NCBI RefSeq assembly: GCF_004402045.1
Contig: NZ_SOMG01000030.1
Location: 496,001-560,000, forward strand
Direction of reading: 5' to 3'
Length of the DNA: 64,000 nucleotides
DNA from: Lelliottia nimipressuralis
GTDB lineage: Bacteria > Pseudomonadota > Gammaproteobacteria > Enterobacterales > Enterobacteriaceae
The notes under the pieces were generated by a model. That model had not been told where the DNA came from. It searched no databases and saw only the letters and a list, made by a program, of their open reading frames with translations. Below are positions 55,072-63,765 of the stretch, one piece after another. Position 1 is the first letter of the stretch. The number at the start of each line of letters is the position of its first letter. A program made the position numbers and the translations under genes.

Positions 55072-57252
55072 ATGAAGACACATCCACAGTACGAACCCTG
55101 GCTGCAGGGCATGCTTATCATCGCGAAACACTATCGGCTGGATTTCTCAGCGGAGCATGTTCGGGTCACGGTTAACCATGAAAGCCAGTCTCCACGCCAG
55201 CTGGTGCTGGAGGAGATTGCGCGTCAGCTTGGGCTGGGGTTGCGTATGGTGGCGGCTGAAGCGGTATCCCTCGATCCGTGGCGCCTGCCGCTGCTGGCGG
55301 AATTCACCGGCGGACAAATCGCGGTCATTAACCGCATGGATAGCGAAGGCAACGTCAGCCTGCAGTTTAGCGGCGATGCGGGGCTGGAGACGACGCTGAC
55401 GCGTGAAGAACTTGGGCCACGGCTAAAGGGGCTAATGGTGCTGCGTCCGCTCGAGTCCACGCCGGATGCCCGTGTGGATGACTACATTAAACCGTATGAG
55501 AAAAACTGGTTCTGGCAGCTGGCGCTGAAGGACTGGCGACGCTACAGCGACATTATGCTGGTGGCGCTGGTTGCCAACGTGCTGGCCCTTTCCGGCATGG
55601 TCTTCTCCATGCAGGTGTACGACAGGGTTGTACCGTCGCAGTCGGAAGCCACGCTGTGGGTGCTGTTTGGCGGCGTGATGATTGCCATCGTGTTTGAATT
55701 CATCATGCGCATGCTGCGCGTGCATATTTCTGACGTGGTGGGGAAACGCGCCGACCTGCGTATCTCTGAACGCGTTTTTGCCCACGCGTTGCGGATCAAA
55801 AATGGCGCACGCTCCAAATCAACCGGATCGTTTATCGCGCAGATCCGCGAGCTGGAGTCGGTGCGCGAGCTGATCACCTCCACCACCATTGCGGCTATCT
55901 CCGATCTGCCGTTTTTCCTGCTGTTCGTTTTTATTCTTTGGATGATTGGCGGTCCGCTGGTACTGGTGGTCCTGCTTGCCGTGCCGCTGCTGCTCATCCC
56001 CGGCCTGCTGGTGCAGCGCCCGCTGGGGAAACTCTCCAGCGAAGGGATGCGTGAATCCGCCATTCGTAACGCCACGCTGGTGGAAGCGGTGCAGGGCATT
56101 GAAGACATCAAGCTGATGCGTGCCGAGCAGCGTTTCCAGAACCAGTGGAATAACACCAACGACGTCGCCGCCAGCGTCGGCATGAAGCAGCGCTGGCTGA
56201 CGGGCCTGCTGCTGACGTGGACGCAGGAGGTGCAGTCAATCGTTTATGCGGTGGTACTGCTGGTCGGCTGTTACCTGGTCATCAGCGGTGACATGACCAC
56301 CGGTGCGCTGGTAGGGACCTCAATTCTGGCATCGCGCACTATCGCGCCGCTGTCGCAGATCTCAGGCGTGCTCTCGCGCTGGCAGTCGGCAAAAGTGGCC
56401 CGCAAGGGGCTGGACGATCTGATGCAGCGTCCGATTGACGATCCGCAGTACGGCAAGAAGGTGCACAAAGCCCACCTGCGCGGCGACTATAGCCTTGAGG
56501 ACGTCGGGTTTTATTACGACGAGGAAGAGAAACTCACCGTGCTCAACATCAGCAAGCTGCAGATCCGCGCCGGGGAGCGGGTGGCGGTGCTTGGGCGTAA
56601 TGGCTCCGGTAAAAGCACGCTGTTACAGCTTCTGGCGGGCATGCAGGAGCCGCAGCAAGGGAGCATCCTGCTGGACGGTATTGCCCTCAATCATCTGGAC
56701 CCGGCCGATGTGCGTCGCGACATGCAGCTGCTTAGCCAGCAGGCCCGGCTGTTCTTTGGCTCAGTGCGGGACAACATCCTGATGGGGAACCCGCTGGCGA
56801 CAGATGATGAAATTCATCAGGCGCTGGTCAACAGCGGCGCGCTGGAGTTTGTACGCAAGCAGAAAATGGGGCTGAACACCCTCATCAACGAGGGCGGAAC
56901 GGGCCTGTCGGGCGGTCAGCGTCAGGCGCTCCTGCTGGCGCGCGCGCTGATTACCTCCCCGAATATCCTGCTGCTGGACGAACCTACCGCCTGGCTGGAC
57001 GAAATGAGCGAGAAGCAGTTTATTCAACATCTTCACACCTGGCTGAGCAAGCGCCGGACGCTGGTCGTGGCGACGCATCGCCTGCCGATTCTGGATTTGG
57101 TCGACCGTATCATTGTGCTGGAAAACGGCAAGGTAGTGATGGACGGCCCGCGCGATGCGATCCTGCATCAGCACGGTATGGCGCCGCAGAAAGGCGCACA
57201 GCGCACGGTGACCATGAAGCCGGCGGCGGTTGCCGAGGAGGGCGCGGCATGA
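55072..57252 (+). CDS. Type I secretion ABC transporter (LapB-type)
   Basis: 726 residues. The N-terminal ~130 residues resemble a C39 peptidase domain but lack the catalytic cysteine (a C39-like domain, as in LapB and HlyB), so it docks the substrate rather than cutting it. Six-helix ABC membrane domain about 150-440. ATPase: Walker A GRNGSGKST (508-516), LSGGQ (612-616), Walker B LLLDEP (633-638) and TAWLD, H-loop in ATHRLP. I use the ATG at 55072 with GGAG upstream; an earlier in-frame ATG overlaps the adhesin stop and the terminator. It powers export of the adhesin. Overlaps the HlyD gene by 4 bp. Confidence 0.95.
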   Translation: MKTHPQYEPWLQGMLIIAKHYRLDFSAEHVRVTVNHESQSPRQLVLEEIARQLGLGLRMVAAEAVSLDPWRLPLLAEFTGGQIAVINRMDSEGNVSLQFSGDAGLETTLTREELGPRLKGLMVLRPLESTPDARVDDYIKPYEKNWFWQLALKDWRRYSDIMLVALVANVLALSGMVFSMQVYDRVVPSQSEATLWVLFGGVMIAIVFEFIMRMLRVHISDVVGKRADLRISERVFAHALRIKNGARSKSTGSFIAQIRELESVRELITSTTIAAISDLPFFLLFVFILWMIGGPLVLVVLLAVPLLLIPGLLVQRPLGKLSSEGMRESAIRNATLVEAVQGIEDIKLMRAEQRFQNQWNNTNDVAASVGMKQRWLTGLLLTWTQEVQSIVYAVVLLVGCYLVISGDMTTGALVGTSILASRTIAPLSQISGVLSRWQSAKVARKGLDDLMQRPIDDPQYGKKVHKAHLRGDYSLEDVGFYYDEEEKLTVLNISKLQIRAGERVAVLGRNGSGKSTLLQLLAGMQEPQQGSILLDGIALNHLDPADVRRDMQLLSQQARLFFGSVRDNILMGNPLATDDEIHQALVNSGALEFVRKQKMGLNTLINEGGTGLSGGQRQALLLARALITSPNILLLDEPTAWLDEMSEKQFIQHLHTWLSKRRTLVVATHRLPILDLVDRIIVLENGKVVMDGPRDAILHQHGMAPQKGAQRTVTMKPAAVAEEGAA

Positions 57253-58424
57253 ATGATTTGTCTCGTTTCAATAGCCGACTGAAGGAGCCCCGCCTGCCGC
57301 GCTCGTCACTGGTGGCATGGTCGCTCTTCGCCCTGCTGGCGGTGTTTATCGCCTGGGCAAGCCTGTTCCATCTTGATGAAGTGACGACCGGCAGCGGCAA
57401 GGTCATACCGTCTTCTCATGAACAGGTCATTCAGTCCCTGGAAGGCGGCATTATCCACAGCCTGATGGTGCGGGAAGGCGACATTGTTGAACGCGGCCAG
57501 CAGCTTGCGCAGCTTGACCGGACAAAAACCGAGTCGAGCGTGCTGGAGAGTGCGTCTCGCCTGAATGCGGCGCTGGCAACGGCAGCGCGCCTGAAGGCCG
57601 AGGTGAACGACACGGAACTCGCGTTTCCGGATGAGCTGGATGACGACGTTGAGCTGGTCAAACAGGAAACGGCGCTCTATCAGTCCCGTCGTGAAAGCCT
57701 CGAAAAAGGGCTGGCCGGTTTACGTCAGGGCGCAGAGCTGGTGCAGCGCGAGCTGTCGTTAACCCGTCCGCTGGTGACCCAGGGGGCGGCCAGCAAGGTT
57801 GAGGTGTTACGTCTTGAGCGTCAAAAAAATGAGCTTGAGAATAAAATCACCGAGATGAAAAACCAGTATTACGTTCGCGCCCGTGAAGAGCTGGCGAAAG
57901 CTAATGCGGAGATTGAAGCCCAGCGTTCGGTGATGAAAGGGCGTGAGGACTCCCTGACCCGACTGACCTTCAATGCTCCGGTTCGCGGGATCGTGAAGGA
58001 TATTGACGTCACCACCGTGGGAGGCGTTATCCCGCCGAACGGCAAGCTGATGAGCCTGGTCCCGTTAGACGACCAGATGGTGGTGGAGGCGAAAATTTCG
58101 CCGCGCGACGTGGCGTTTATCCATCCTGGCCAGAAAGCGCTGGTGAAAATTACGGCCTATGACTACTCGATTTACGGCGGGCTGGAAGGGGAAGTGACCA
58201 TGATTTCGCCGGACACCCTGCAGGATGAGGTGAAAAGGGATGTCTACTACTATCGCGTTTATATTCGTACCGACAGTAACCATCTGACCAATAAGCAAGG
58301 TCAGGAATTTCCGGTCTTTCCGGGCATGATTGCCACTGTTGATATTAAAACCGGCAGCAAAACTATTCTGGATTATCTGTTGAAGCCGCTGAACAAGGCC
58401 AAAGAGGCGCTGCGGGAAAGATAG
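57249..58424 (+). CDS. HlyD-family type I secretion adaptor (LapC-type)
   Basis: 391 residues. One inner-membrane helix (about 21-42), lipoyl-like strands (EGGIIHSLMVREGDIVERGQQL), a long coiled coil (about 85-230) and the C-terminal barrel with the RTX-exporter signature (YDYSIYGGLEGEVTMISPDT and FPVFPGMIATVDIKTGSKTI). It joins the ABC transporter to the TolC-like channel. Last gene of the operon. Confidence 0.95.
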   Translation: MNDLSRFNSRLKEPRLPRSSLVAWSLFALLAVFIAWASLFHLDEVTTGSGKVIPSSHEQVIQSLEGGIIHSLMVREGDIVERGQQLAQLDRTKTESSVLESASRLNAALATAARLKAEVNDTELAFPDELDDDVELVKQETALYQSRRESLEKGLAGLRQGAELVQRELSLTRPLVTQGAASKVEVLRLERQKNELENKITEMKNQYYVRAREELAKANAEIEAQRSVMKGREDSLTRLTFNAPVRGIVKDIDVTTVGGVIPPNGKLMSLVPLDDQMVVEAKISPRDVAFIHPGQKALVKITAYDYSIYGGLEGEVTMISPDTLQDEVKRDVYYYRVYIRTDSNHLTNKQGQEFPVFPGMIATVDIKTGSKTILDYLLKPLNKAKEALRER

Positions 58425-58430
58425 GTAAAC

Positions 58431-58452
58431 GGCGTTCGGGATGCCGAACGCC
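58431..58452. terminator. Bidirectional hairpin after the secretion operon
   Basis: A perfect 9 bp stem GGCGTTCGG / CCGAACGCC with a GATG loop, between the convergent HlyD-type gene and the winged-helix regulator. No clear T tract on either strand. Confidence 0.5.
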
Positions 58453-58459
58453 TGCTGGA

Positions 58460-59344
58460 TTATACCGTTGACGTCACGTGATGAGCATGGCGTCGCTCTT
58501 TAGGTACAACATTGATGTAATGCGTGACGTATGCAAAATATAACCCGGCATAATTTTCGACCAGTTCGAGAAATGCCGGGTATACCGACATCCGACCATC
58601 ACCGCGATCTTTCAGATAACCCGCCTCCTGTGCCATTTTGATAATTCGGTTGACGTGAATGCGTGAAACAAAAAATTCTTTTGCGAGCGAGTTGGCTGAA
58701 TACGCAATGACTGCACCGTTAGCCGATTTGTTTTTCATGGCCTGCAGATAAATATAAAGCATAATCATGCGGCCGCCATCCTTATCGATAAATAATCCCA
58801 CTTCTGGCAAAACCTTTCTGAACGTTAATCCCCGAAAAAGATACTCAGCCGCACGGCGGAAAAAGTTATTTCTCAATACATCATTATCCAGTAAGTTAAC
58901 ATTGATATTAAATTTAGGATAAAGAATGCTGACCGGCAAAAATGCGCCAGACATATATCGCTTTAGTTCATTCAAACCTTTTTCGGTTGGTGCGATTTTT
59001 GTTTTGCGTCTGTCTTCCGTGCACCGCCAGGTCTTGATGCGTCCTGTGGTTCTGAGTATCGTAATGATCGCAATAACGCTGTTGGGGCTGGCTATCTTAT
59101 AGCGAGAACATAACGCTTTAATCTCTGAAACTGACTCGGCCTGATTTCCAAAAATAAAACAGCACATGGAGAGAATAATGTTAAATCGTGATTCCTGTAG
59201 CATTGTTTTGTAGAACAGAGGTTGTTTTTTGTAGATGGTGTCATTAATTGTGTAGTGCTCTAATATTGCCTCACCGAATCGCGGATTGTTCTTTATAACA
59301 TCCCTTCGATGTAGCAAGGCCCTGGATGAGACGTGATTATCCAT
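58460..59344 (-). CDS. Tandem winged-helix regulator (unrecognised)
   Basis: 294 residues, relatively AT-rich coding sequence, not recognised as a named family. Residues about 52-130 look like a MarR-type winged helix (SVSEIKALCSRYKIASPNSVIAII, then RRKTKIAPTEKGLNEL wing). Residues about 195-275 look like a second winged helix (SANSLAKEFFVSRIHVNRIIKMAQEAGYLKDRG). Two DNA-binding heads in one chain are uncommon. It is beside the adhesin operon and divergent from the LuxR-EAL gene, so it likely controls adhesin expression or biofilm switching. The direction of control is unknown. Confidence 0.75.
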   Translation of the reverse strand: MDNHVSSRALLHRRDVIKNNPRFGEAILEHYTINDTIYKKQPLFYKTMLQESRFNIILSMCCFIFGNQAESVSEIKALCSRYKIASPNSVIAIITILRTTGRIKTWRCTEDRRKTKIAPTEKGLNELKRYMSGAFLPVSILYPKFNINVNLLDNDVLRNNFFRRAAEYLFRGLTFRKVLPEVGLFIDKDGGRMIMLYIYLQAMKNKSANGAVIAYSANSLAKEFFVSRIHVNRIIKMAQEAGYLKDRGDGRMSVYPAFLELVENYAGLYFAYVTHYINVVPKERRHAHHVTSTV

Positions 59345-59476
59345 AGCATTTTTCTCGTATTTAAATGAGCCGATAGATGAAGTGTTTAGTCTTCTTTTTC
59401 GGAACTCATATTATACCCTGAGAATGAGGTGTTTGCCGTTGGTATTTGCAAAGAAAAGTATATTTAAACGTCGGTG

Positions 59477-59492
59477 ATTAACGCAAAGATGT
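59477..59492 (+). promoter_or_regulatory. Shared 16 bp motif in the regulator intergenic region
   Basis: ATTAACGCAAAGATGT, one mismatch from the motif in the adhesin leader (35163-35178). It lies between the two divergent regulator genes, so either product could bind it. Confidence 0.4.
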
Positions 59493-59561
59493 TCCTGTGA
59501 ATTAGGCTGATAACTATTTCTTAGCCTGAAGCTGTACTGTAAAATTAATGTTTAAAACGGG

Positions 59562-59579
59562 TGCGTTAAATTTTACGCA
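59562..59579. promoter_or_regulatory. Operator-like dyad before the LuxR-EAL gene
   Basis: An 18 bp dyad TGCGTTAAATTTTACGCA (8 of 9 pairs), 41 bp upstream of the LuxR-EAL ATG. Its left half read on the other strand contains TTAACGCA, the core of the shared motif. Confidence 0.4.
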
Positions 59580-59620
59580 TTCACAAATGGAAATGGCGCT
59601 TCAGTGCCCAGGAGCAGGTT

Positions 59621-61084
59621 ATGACCCACAAAATTTCTCTGAGAAATGGGGCGTGCGATGAACAAAAATTTGTCGTTTCAGCCTGCGCGTTCACATTCCT
59701 GGGATATCGTGAGATCCTTAGCAAGTACGGAATACAGGTCTCGCATATTCACTTTGAGGGGGATGAGGTATCCCAACAGGATGTGGGAAATATCCTTATA
59801 AATCAAAGTTCTCATATTGTAGCGTTTCTCGGAAAAGGTATCGTCAATCTCCTGGAAACCCTGAAGCGGCTGGCATCCGTGCTCAATACTCTTCCCGTTA
59901 TTCGATGCGTCACCCTGTACGGTGACATTCCGGATGGCTGGTTGTATCGCACCCTAGGCAGTCTTTTAAATAATAGCTATCAATTATCATTGATTCGTAT
60001 TGCCCGCGTTTCAGATGTCATAACCTGTTCTCATACGCAACATAACGTTTTTAAGGATCGTTCGTACTTATTACGCGATCGCTGCAGGGATAATTCTTCG
60101 CAAGAAAACGTAAAGTGGCTAACAAAAAGAGAGATTGACGTTTTATTAAGTTTCTACCGCGGCATGTCCGTAAAAGAAATGTGTGACGTAATGGGGCTTT
60201 CTAATAAAACGGTTTATACTCACCGCAAGGAAGGCGTGATGAAATTACGCTTGATTAAACAATGGCTACACGATCCGCATAATTTTAAAGCCGAAGGGGG
60301 TATTAAACATCAGTGTCAAAAGACAGAGTTCACGGATAAGGAAACAGAAATATTAAATGCGCTACTTAAAAAAGAGATCTTCCCTTCCTATCAGATTATT
60401 ACCGACCGTGACAAGAAAGGTGTAGGTTTTGAAATACTGATTCGTTGGGATAAAAACGGTAAAATTGTCAAGCCAGCCAGTTTCCTCACAGATATCTCAA
60501 ATCACGAAATATGGTTAAAAATAACGGCGTTAGTCATTCATGCCGCCGTTTCGGGGATTAATAAATATAATGGGAAATACTATTTTTCAGTGAATATTCC
60601 AGCTGTTCTGGCCTCAGGGAATGCATTACCTGATATGGCAAGGAAAGCTATCGGTATGCTGCTCAAACCGCAATGGGCCGAAAAGCTGGTCTTTGAGTTT
60701 GCAGAAGATATTGACGTGACAAAGGACAAAAGGATCCCTGAAACCATGCGGCAGTTACGTAATACGGGGTGTCGATTGTTTCTGGATGACTGTTTCTCTA
60801 ATCATCAAACCATGTTCCCGGTGCGGCAGGTGCATTTTGATGGACTCAAGCTGGATCGGGACATCGTTGAGCATTTTGTGGCAAACGACAATGACTATAA
60901 CTTGATTAAAGCGATACAGCTTTATAGCGACATGACCGGTACGGACTGTATAGCGGAGGGGGTTGATAGTGAAGAAAAGTTTGAGAAATTAGTCGCGCTG
61001 GGTGTCAAAAACTTTCAGGGGTATTATTTATCGCAAGCTGTAAAAGAGGAGGAGTTAGACCGCATGGTCAGGTTGTTTAGTTAA
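59621..61084 (+). CDS. LuxR-type HTH / EAL-domain c-di-GMP regulator
   Basis: 487 residues. N-terminal part 1-160 has no clear family (a receiver-like fold is possible). The LuxR/FixJ HTH is at about 166-212 (LTKREIDVLLSFYRGMSVKEM, then LSNKTVYTHRKEGVMKL). The EAL domain fills 240-487: E271 (EILIRW), N325 (VNIP), E359 (FEFAED), D389-D390, K410, E446 (AEGV), Q466 (FQGYYL) match the Mg and c-di-GMP ligands. Loop 6, normally DDFGTG, reads DDCFSNH. It may bind c-di-GMP without normal hydrolysis and act as a c-di-GMP-responsive transcription factor. Divergent from the winged-helix gene, next to the adhesin operon. Confidence 0.88.
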   Translation: MTHKISLRNGACDEQKFVVSACAFTFLGYREILSKYGIQVSHIHFEGDEVSQQDVGNILINQSSHIVAFLGKGIVNLLETLKRLASVLNTLPVIRCVTLYGDIPDGWLYRTLGSLLNNSYQLSLIRIARVSDVITCSHTQHNVFKDRSYLLRDRCRDNSSQENVKWLTKREIDVLLSFYRGMSVKEMCDVMGLSNKTVYTHRKEGVMKLRLIKQWLHDPHNFKAEGGIKHQCQKTEFTDKETEILNALLKKEIFPSYQIITDRDKKGVGFEILIRWDKNGKIVKPASFLTDISNHEIWLKITALVIHAAVSGINKYNGKYYFSVNIPAVLASGNALPDMARKAIGMLLKPQWAEKLVFEFAEDIDVTKDKRIPETMRQLRNTGCRLFLDDCFSNHQTMFPVRQVHFDGLKLDRDIVEHFVANDNDYNLIKAIQLYSDMTGTDCIAEGVDSEEKFEKLVALGVKNFQGYYLSQAVKEEELDRMVRLFS

Positions 61085-61095
61085 GAAAAAATAAA

Positions 61096-61120
61096 GCCCC
61101 GAAGGGCCTTTTATTATTTT
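61096..61120. terminator. Bidirectional terminator
   Basis: Stem GCCC-CGAA-GGGC with AAA before it and CTTTTATTATTTT after it on the plus strand; reading the other way it ends in TTTATTTTTTC. It serves the convergent LuxR-EAL and DUF883-like genes. Confidence 0.75.
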
Positions 61121-61386
61121 CGACCCAGCAACAGGCCGAGAACAATACCGACCGCACCCGCTGCGACGAGGCCGGTGAGGGGGTTATTTCTGACAGCTTC
61201 AGTGACGTCGGAAACGGCATCGCTGGCCTGTGCGGCATATTTTTTAGCCGCGCCTTTGACCTGGTGCTTCGGTGAATCAACGAATTCACCAAACTGCTGC
61301 TGCGCTGAGCCTGCAAGTTCATCAAGTTTATTTTTTGCTTTGTCTTCAGCAAACTGGGTGTTTTTATCAGTACCGAAATCAGACAT
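61114..61386 (-). CDS. DUF883/ElaB-YqjD-like membrane-anchored protein
   Basis: 90 residues. A charged helical N-terminal part (KNTQFAEDKAKNKLDELAGSAQQQF...) is followed by the NNPLTGLVAAGAVGIVLGLLLGRK tail in which a single glycine-rich helix ends in GRK, the hallmark of ElaB/YqjD/YgaM-like C-tail-anchored proteins that bind stationary-phase ribosomes. AAGGAGG ribosome site. Probably a stress or stationary-phase gene. Confidence 0.88.
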   Translation of the reverse strand: MSDFGTDKNTQFAEDKAKNKLDELAGSAQQQFGEFVDSPKHQVKGAAKKYAAQASDAVSDVTEAVRNNPLTGLVAAGAVGIVLGLLLGRK

Positions 61387-61505
61387 TTTTGCCTCCTTTT
61401 GTTGATAATTAAAGGATAGCCGCTCTTTGCCGATATGAGAGATGAAAGGCTAATTTCGGCATCCGATACGGTGGTTTTCGGATATATCTCTATGCCGCTA
61501 ACCCG

Positions 61506-61982
61506 TTATTCGGCAAATTTCAGCAGCGCTTCGCCATCAAGACGATAGCGAACCCATTCGGACTGCGGCAGCGCGCCAATGCTCAGGTAAAAGTCGATGG
61601 CGGGCTGGTTCCAGTCGAGCACGCTCCATTCAAGGCGTCCGCACTGCCGCGTTACCGCGAGCTGCGCGATATGTTTCAGCAGCGCTCTGCCCGCGCCTTT
61701 ACCGCGATACTCCGGGGATATGTACAGGTCTTCCATATAAATCCCGTTGCGTCCAAGCCAGGTAGAATAGCTGGTGAAGAACACGGCATAGCCGGCGATC
61801 TTACCTGCAAACTCCGCGATCAACGCTTCGGTTTTAGTGCCTGCGCCAAAGAGCGTTTGGCGGATCTCCTCCGGCGTGGTAACCACTTCTTCCGGCGCTT
61901 TTTCATACACCGCCAGTTCATAAATCATGGCGTAAATGGCCGCCGCATCTTCGGGGCGGGCCTGACGAATGGTGATGCTCAT
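61506..61982 (-). CDS. GNAT acetyltransferase, diamine-acetyltransferase-like
   Basis: 158 residues. Acetyl-CoA loop SPEYRGKGAGRALL, YMEDLYISPEY strand and NQPAIDFYLSIGA end match the spermidine/thialysine acetyltransferase (SAT) group (ITIRQARPEDAAAIYAMIYELAVYEK...). It probably acetylates a small amine. AGGA ribosome site; divergent from a LysR gene. Confidence 0.88.
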   Translation of the reverse strand: MSITIRQARPEDAAAIYAMIYELAVYEKAPEEVVTTPEEIRQTLFGAGTKTEALIAEFAGKIAGYAVFFTSYSTWLGRNGIYMEDLYISPEYRGKGAGRALLKHIAQLAVTRQCGRLEWSVLDWNQPAIDFYLSIGALPQSEWVRYRLDGEALLKFAE

Positions 61983-62071
61983 TGTGGTTCCTGTTTTTAG
62001 CGTGTGTTTCGATTGATGGCGTTAAGCATACGGAGTATTGTTCGAAGAATTAAGTGCAATGAAATCAACAA

Positions 62072-63034
62072 ATGATGAATATTATGCATCCGGCACTGAG
62101 GCGGCTTGATTTAAACCTGCTGCCCGTTTTCGACGCGATTTACCGCCACCGTTCCGTTAGGCTGGCCGCTGATGAGCTGGCGATGAGCACATCGGCGCTC
62201 AGCCATGCACTATCGCGTTTGCGCGCCACCCTGAATGACCCGCTATTTTTTCGGGAAGGGCATCGCATGTCCCCCAGCGTGTATGCCTCTCAGCTCGCGC
62301 CTTCCATTGCTTCCGCACTGTCGTTCCTTAATCATGAGCTGACCCCGCAGCCGGAGTTTGACGCGGCCAGCAGCACCGAGAGCTTACAGATTGCGATTAC
62401 GGATTTTACCGCGCTTTGCATTTTTCCGGCCCTGATGCACAAGCTGCAGCTTGCTGCCCCGGGTTTATGTTTTGAATTGCGCTACCTGCCGCACAGCCCG
62501 GCGCTGACGGAACTGCTGGCGGGCGAGGTGGATCTGGCGCTGGGTTTCAGCACGCCGGATGATTTCCGCCATCCAGAACTGGAAGAGATCGGCTGGTTTG
62601 AAGATGAGTATGTGGTCATCAGCAACGCAAGCCGGACGCGGCTGACGCTGGAAGATTATCTCGCGGCCCGGCACCTGGTGGTGACGCCGTGGAATGAAAA
62701 GCAGGGCGTTCTGGATGTGCGGCTCGAACAACTGGGCTATACCCGGCAAATCGCGATCAAAACGCCATCGATGCTCAGCGCACCGTTTATCGTAGCGGAA
62801 AGTGACCTGCTGATGGCCATCCCCAGGTATGCCGCTGAGAAACTGACTGCGGCAGCGGATCTCAGGATATTTGCGTTACCGTTCCCGATACGCAGGTTTG
62901 AAGTGAAAATTTACTCGCATAAACGCAGCGGCCAGCGGGGCGCGACCCGCTGGCTTAAAGAGGAGCTGCAAACGCTGGCGCAAGGGCTTCATTCCGGGCT
63001 ATCCGGCTCCCAGGAGAGGATATCGCCGGGTTGA
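62072..63034 (+). CDS. LysR family regulator (NodD-like effector domain)
   Basis: 320 residues. HTH at about 12-70 (LDLNLLPVFDAIYRHRSVRLAADELAMSTSALSHALSRLR); the PLFFREGHRM sequence and the effector domain fit the NodD/LinR-like LysR branch. It is divergent from the GNAT gene, which it may control. Its 3' end overlaps the convergent XRE gene by 46 bp. Three ATG codons lie near the start; the exact one is uncertain. Confidence 0.88.
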   Translation: MMNIMHPALRRLDLNLLPVFDAIYRHRSVRLAADELAMSTSALSHALSRLRATLNDPLFFREGHRMSPSVYASQLAPSIASALSFLNHELTPQPEFDAASSTESLQIAITDFTALCIFPALMHKLQLAAPGLCFELRYLPHSPALTELLAGEVDLALGFSTPDDFRHPELEEIGWFEDEYVVISNASRTRLTLEDYLAARHLVVTPWNEKQGVLDVRLEQLGYTRQIAIKTPSMLSAPFIVAESDLLMAIPRYAAEKLTAAADLRIFALPFPIRRFEVKIYSHKRSGQRGATRWLKEELQTLAQGLHSGLSGSQERISPG

Positions 63035-63204
63035 CACTGCAGCGCCTCGCAAATTTTGGCCAGCGTATCAAAACGTATCCCTTTCACCTTTCCGGACTTG
63101 AGCAGCGACAGGTTTTGCTCCGTGATCCCCACAAAGGCTGCCAGCGCTCTGGACGTCATTTTCTTCTCTACCAGCATTTTGTCCAGATGAACCACAACAG
63201 CCAT
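62989..63204 (-). CDS. XRE/Cro-CI-type HTH regulator
   Basis: 71 residues, one HTH (DKMLVEKKMTSRALAAFVGIT, then LSLLKSGKVKGIRFDTLAKICEALQCQPGDIL) of the YozG/HTH_26 type often paired with DUF2975 membrane proteins. It starts 2 bp after the stop of the DUF2975 gene, so the pair is coupled and may sense membrane or quorum-type signals. Confidence 0.9.
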   Translation of the reverse strand: MAVVVHLDKMLVEKKMTSRALAAFVGITEQNLSLLKSGKVKGIRFDTLAKICEALQCQPGDILSWEPDSPE

Positions 63205-63206
63205 AA

Positions 63207-63764
63207 TCAGATGAACTCCTTATTTTCTTCTTCCGCTTTGATCCCTTCGACCAGGGAGTGAAACGTCACCAGCAGCAAGCCGCCTGTTAATAACAGTACA
63301 AAATCCCCCAGCAAAAGGGTGACCTGGTAGTAATGTCCCGGCCACGCGATCGTCAGCGGGATCAAAAAGCGCGACACCGGCAGCGCGATGCCAAGGCTTA
63401 GCATTGCGATGGCAATTTTACGCACGCTGTTTGCCAGTGGTCGGGAGAGGATCTGTTTTTGACGCACCTGACGCGTGACGCTCATTCCCTGCCAGATAGC
63501 AAAGGCAAAAAGACCGGCAGGAAGATAAAGGATCGCCAGCAAGAGTAGCTGGCGAAGCGGCGACACCGTCGTTATTTGCAGAGTGTCATTCTTAACCTCG
63601 GCGAACGTAAGCATAGTGGAAATAAAAAGCGACTCACCGGTGAAATAGATCCACAGGGGGACGATTAATACCAGGATGAGAAATAGCGGTAGCAACCCTG
63701 CAATGAGCACCAGACTGAGTTTATTCCTCGCACCGTTCACGTTAAACCTTCCTGAATATTTCAT
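63207..63764 (-). CDS. DUF2975 family membrane protein
   Basis: 185 residues and four hydrophobic segments (about 17-40, 72-92, 113-133, 146-165). The NKLSLVLIAGLLPLFLILVL opening and RQKQILSRPLANSVRKIAIAML loop fit DUF2975. Partner of the downstream XRE regulator; may signal to or sequester it. It begins 1 bp after the previous gene's stop. Confidence 0.85.
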   Translation of the reverse strand: MKYSGRFNVNGARNKLSLVLIAGLLPLFLILVLIVPLWIYFTGESLFISTMLTFAEVKNDTLQITTVSPLRQLLLLAILYLPAGLFAFAIWQGMSVTRQVRQKQILSRPLANSVRKIAIAMLSLGIALPVSRFLIPLTIAWPGHYYQVTLLLGDFVLLLTGGLLLVTFHSLVEGIKAEEENKEFI

Positions 63765-63765
63765 A

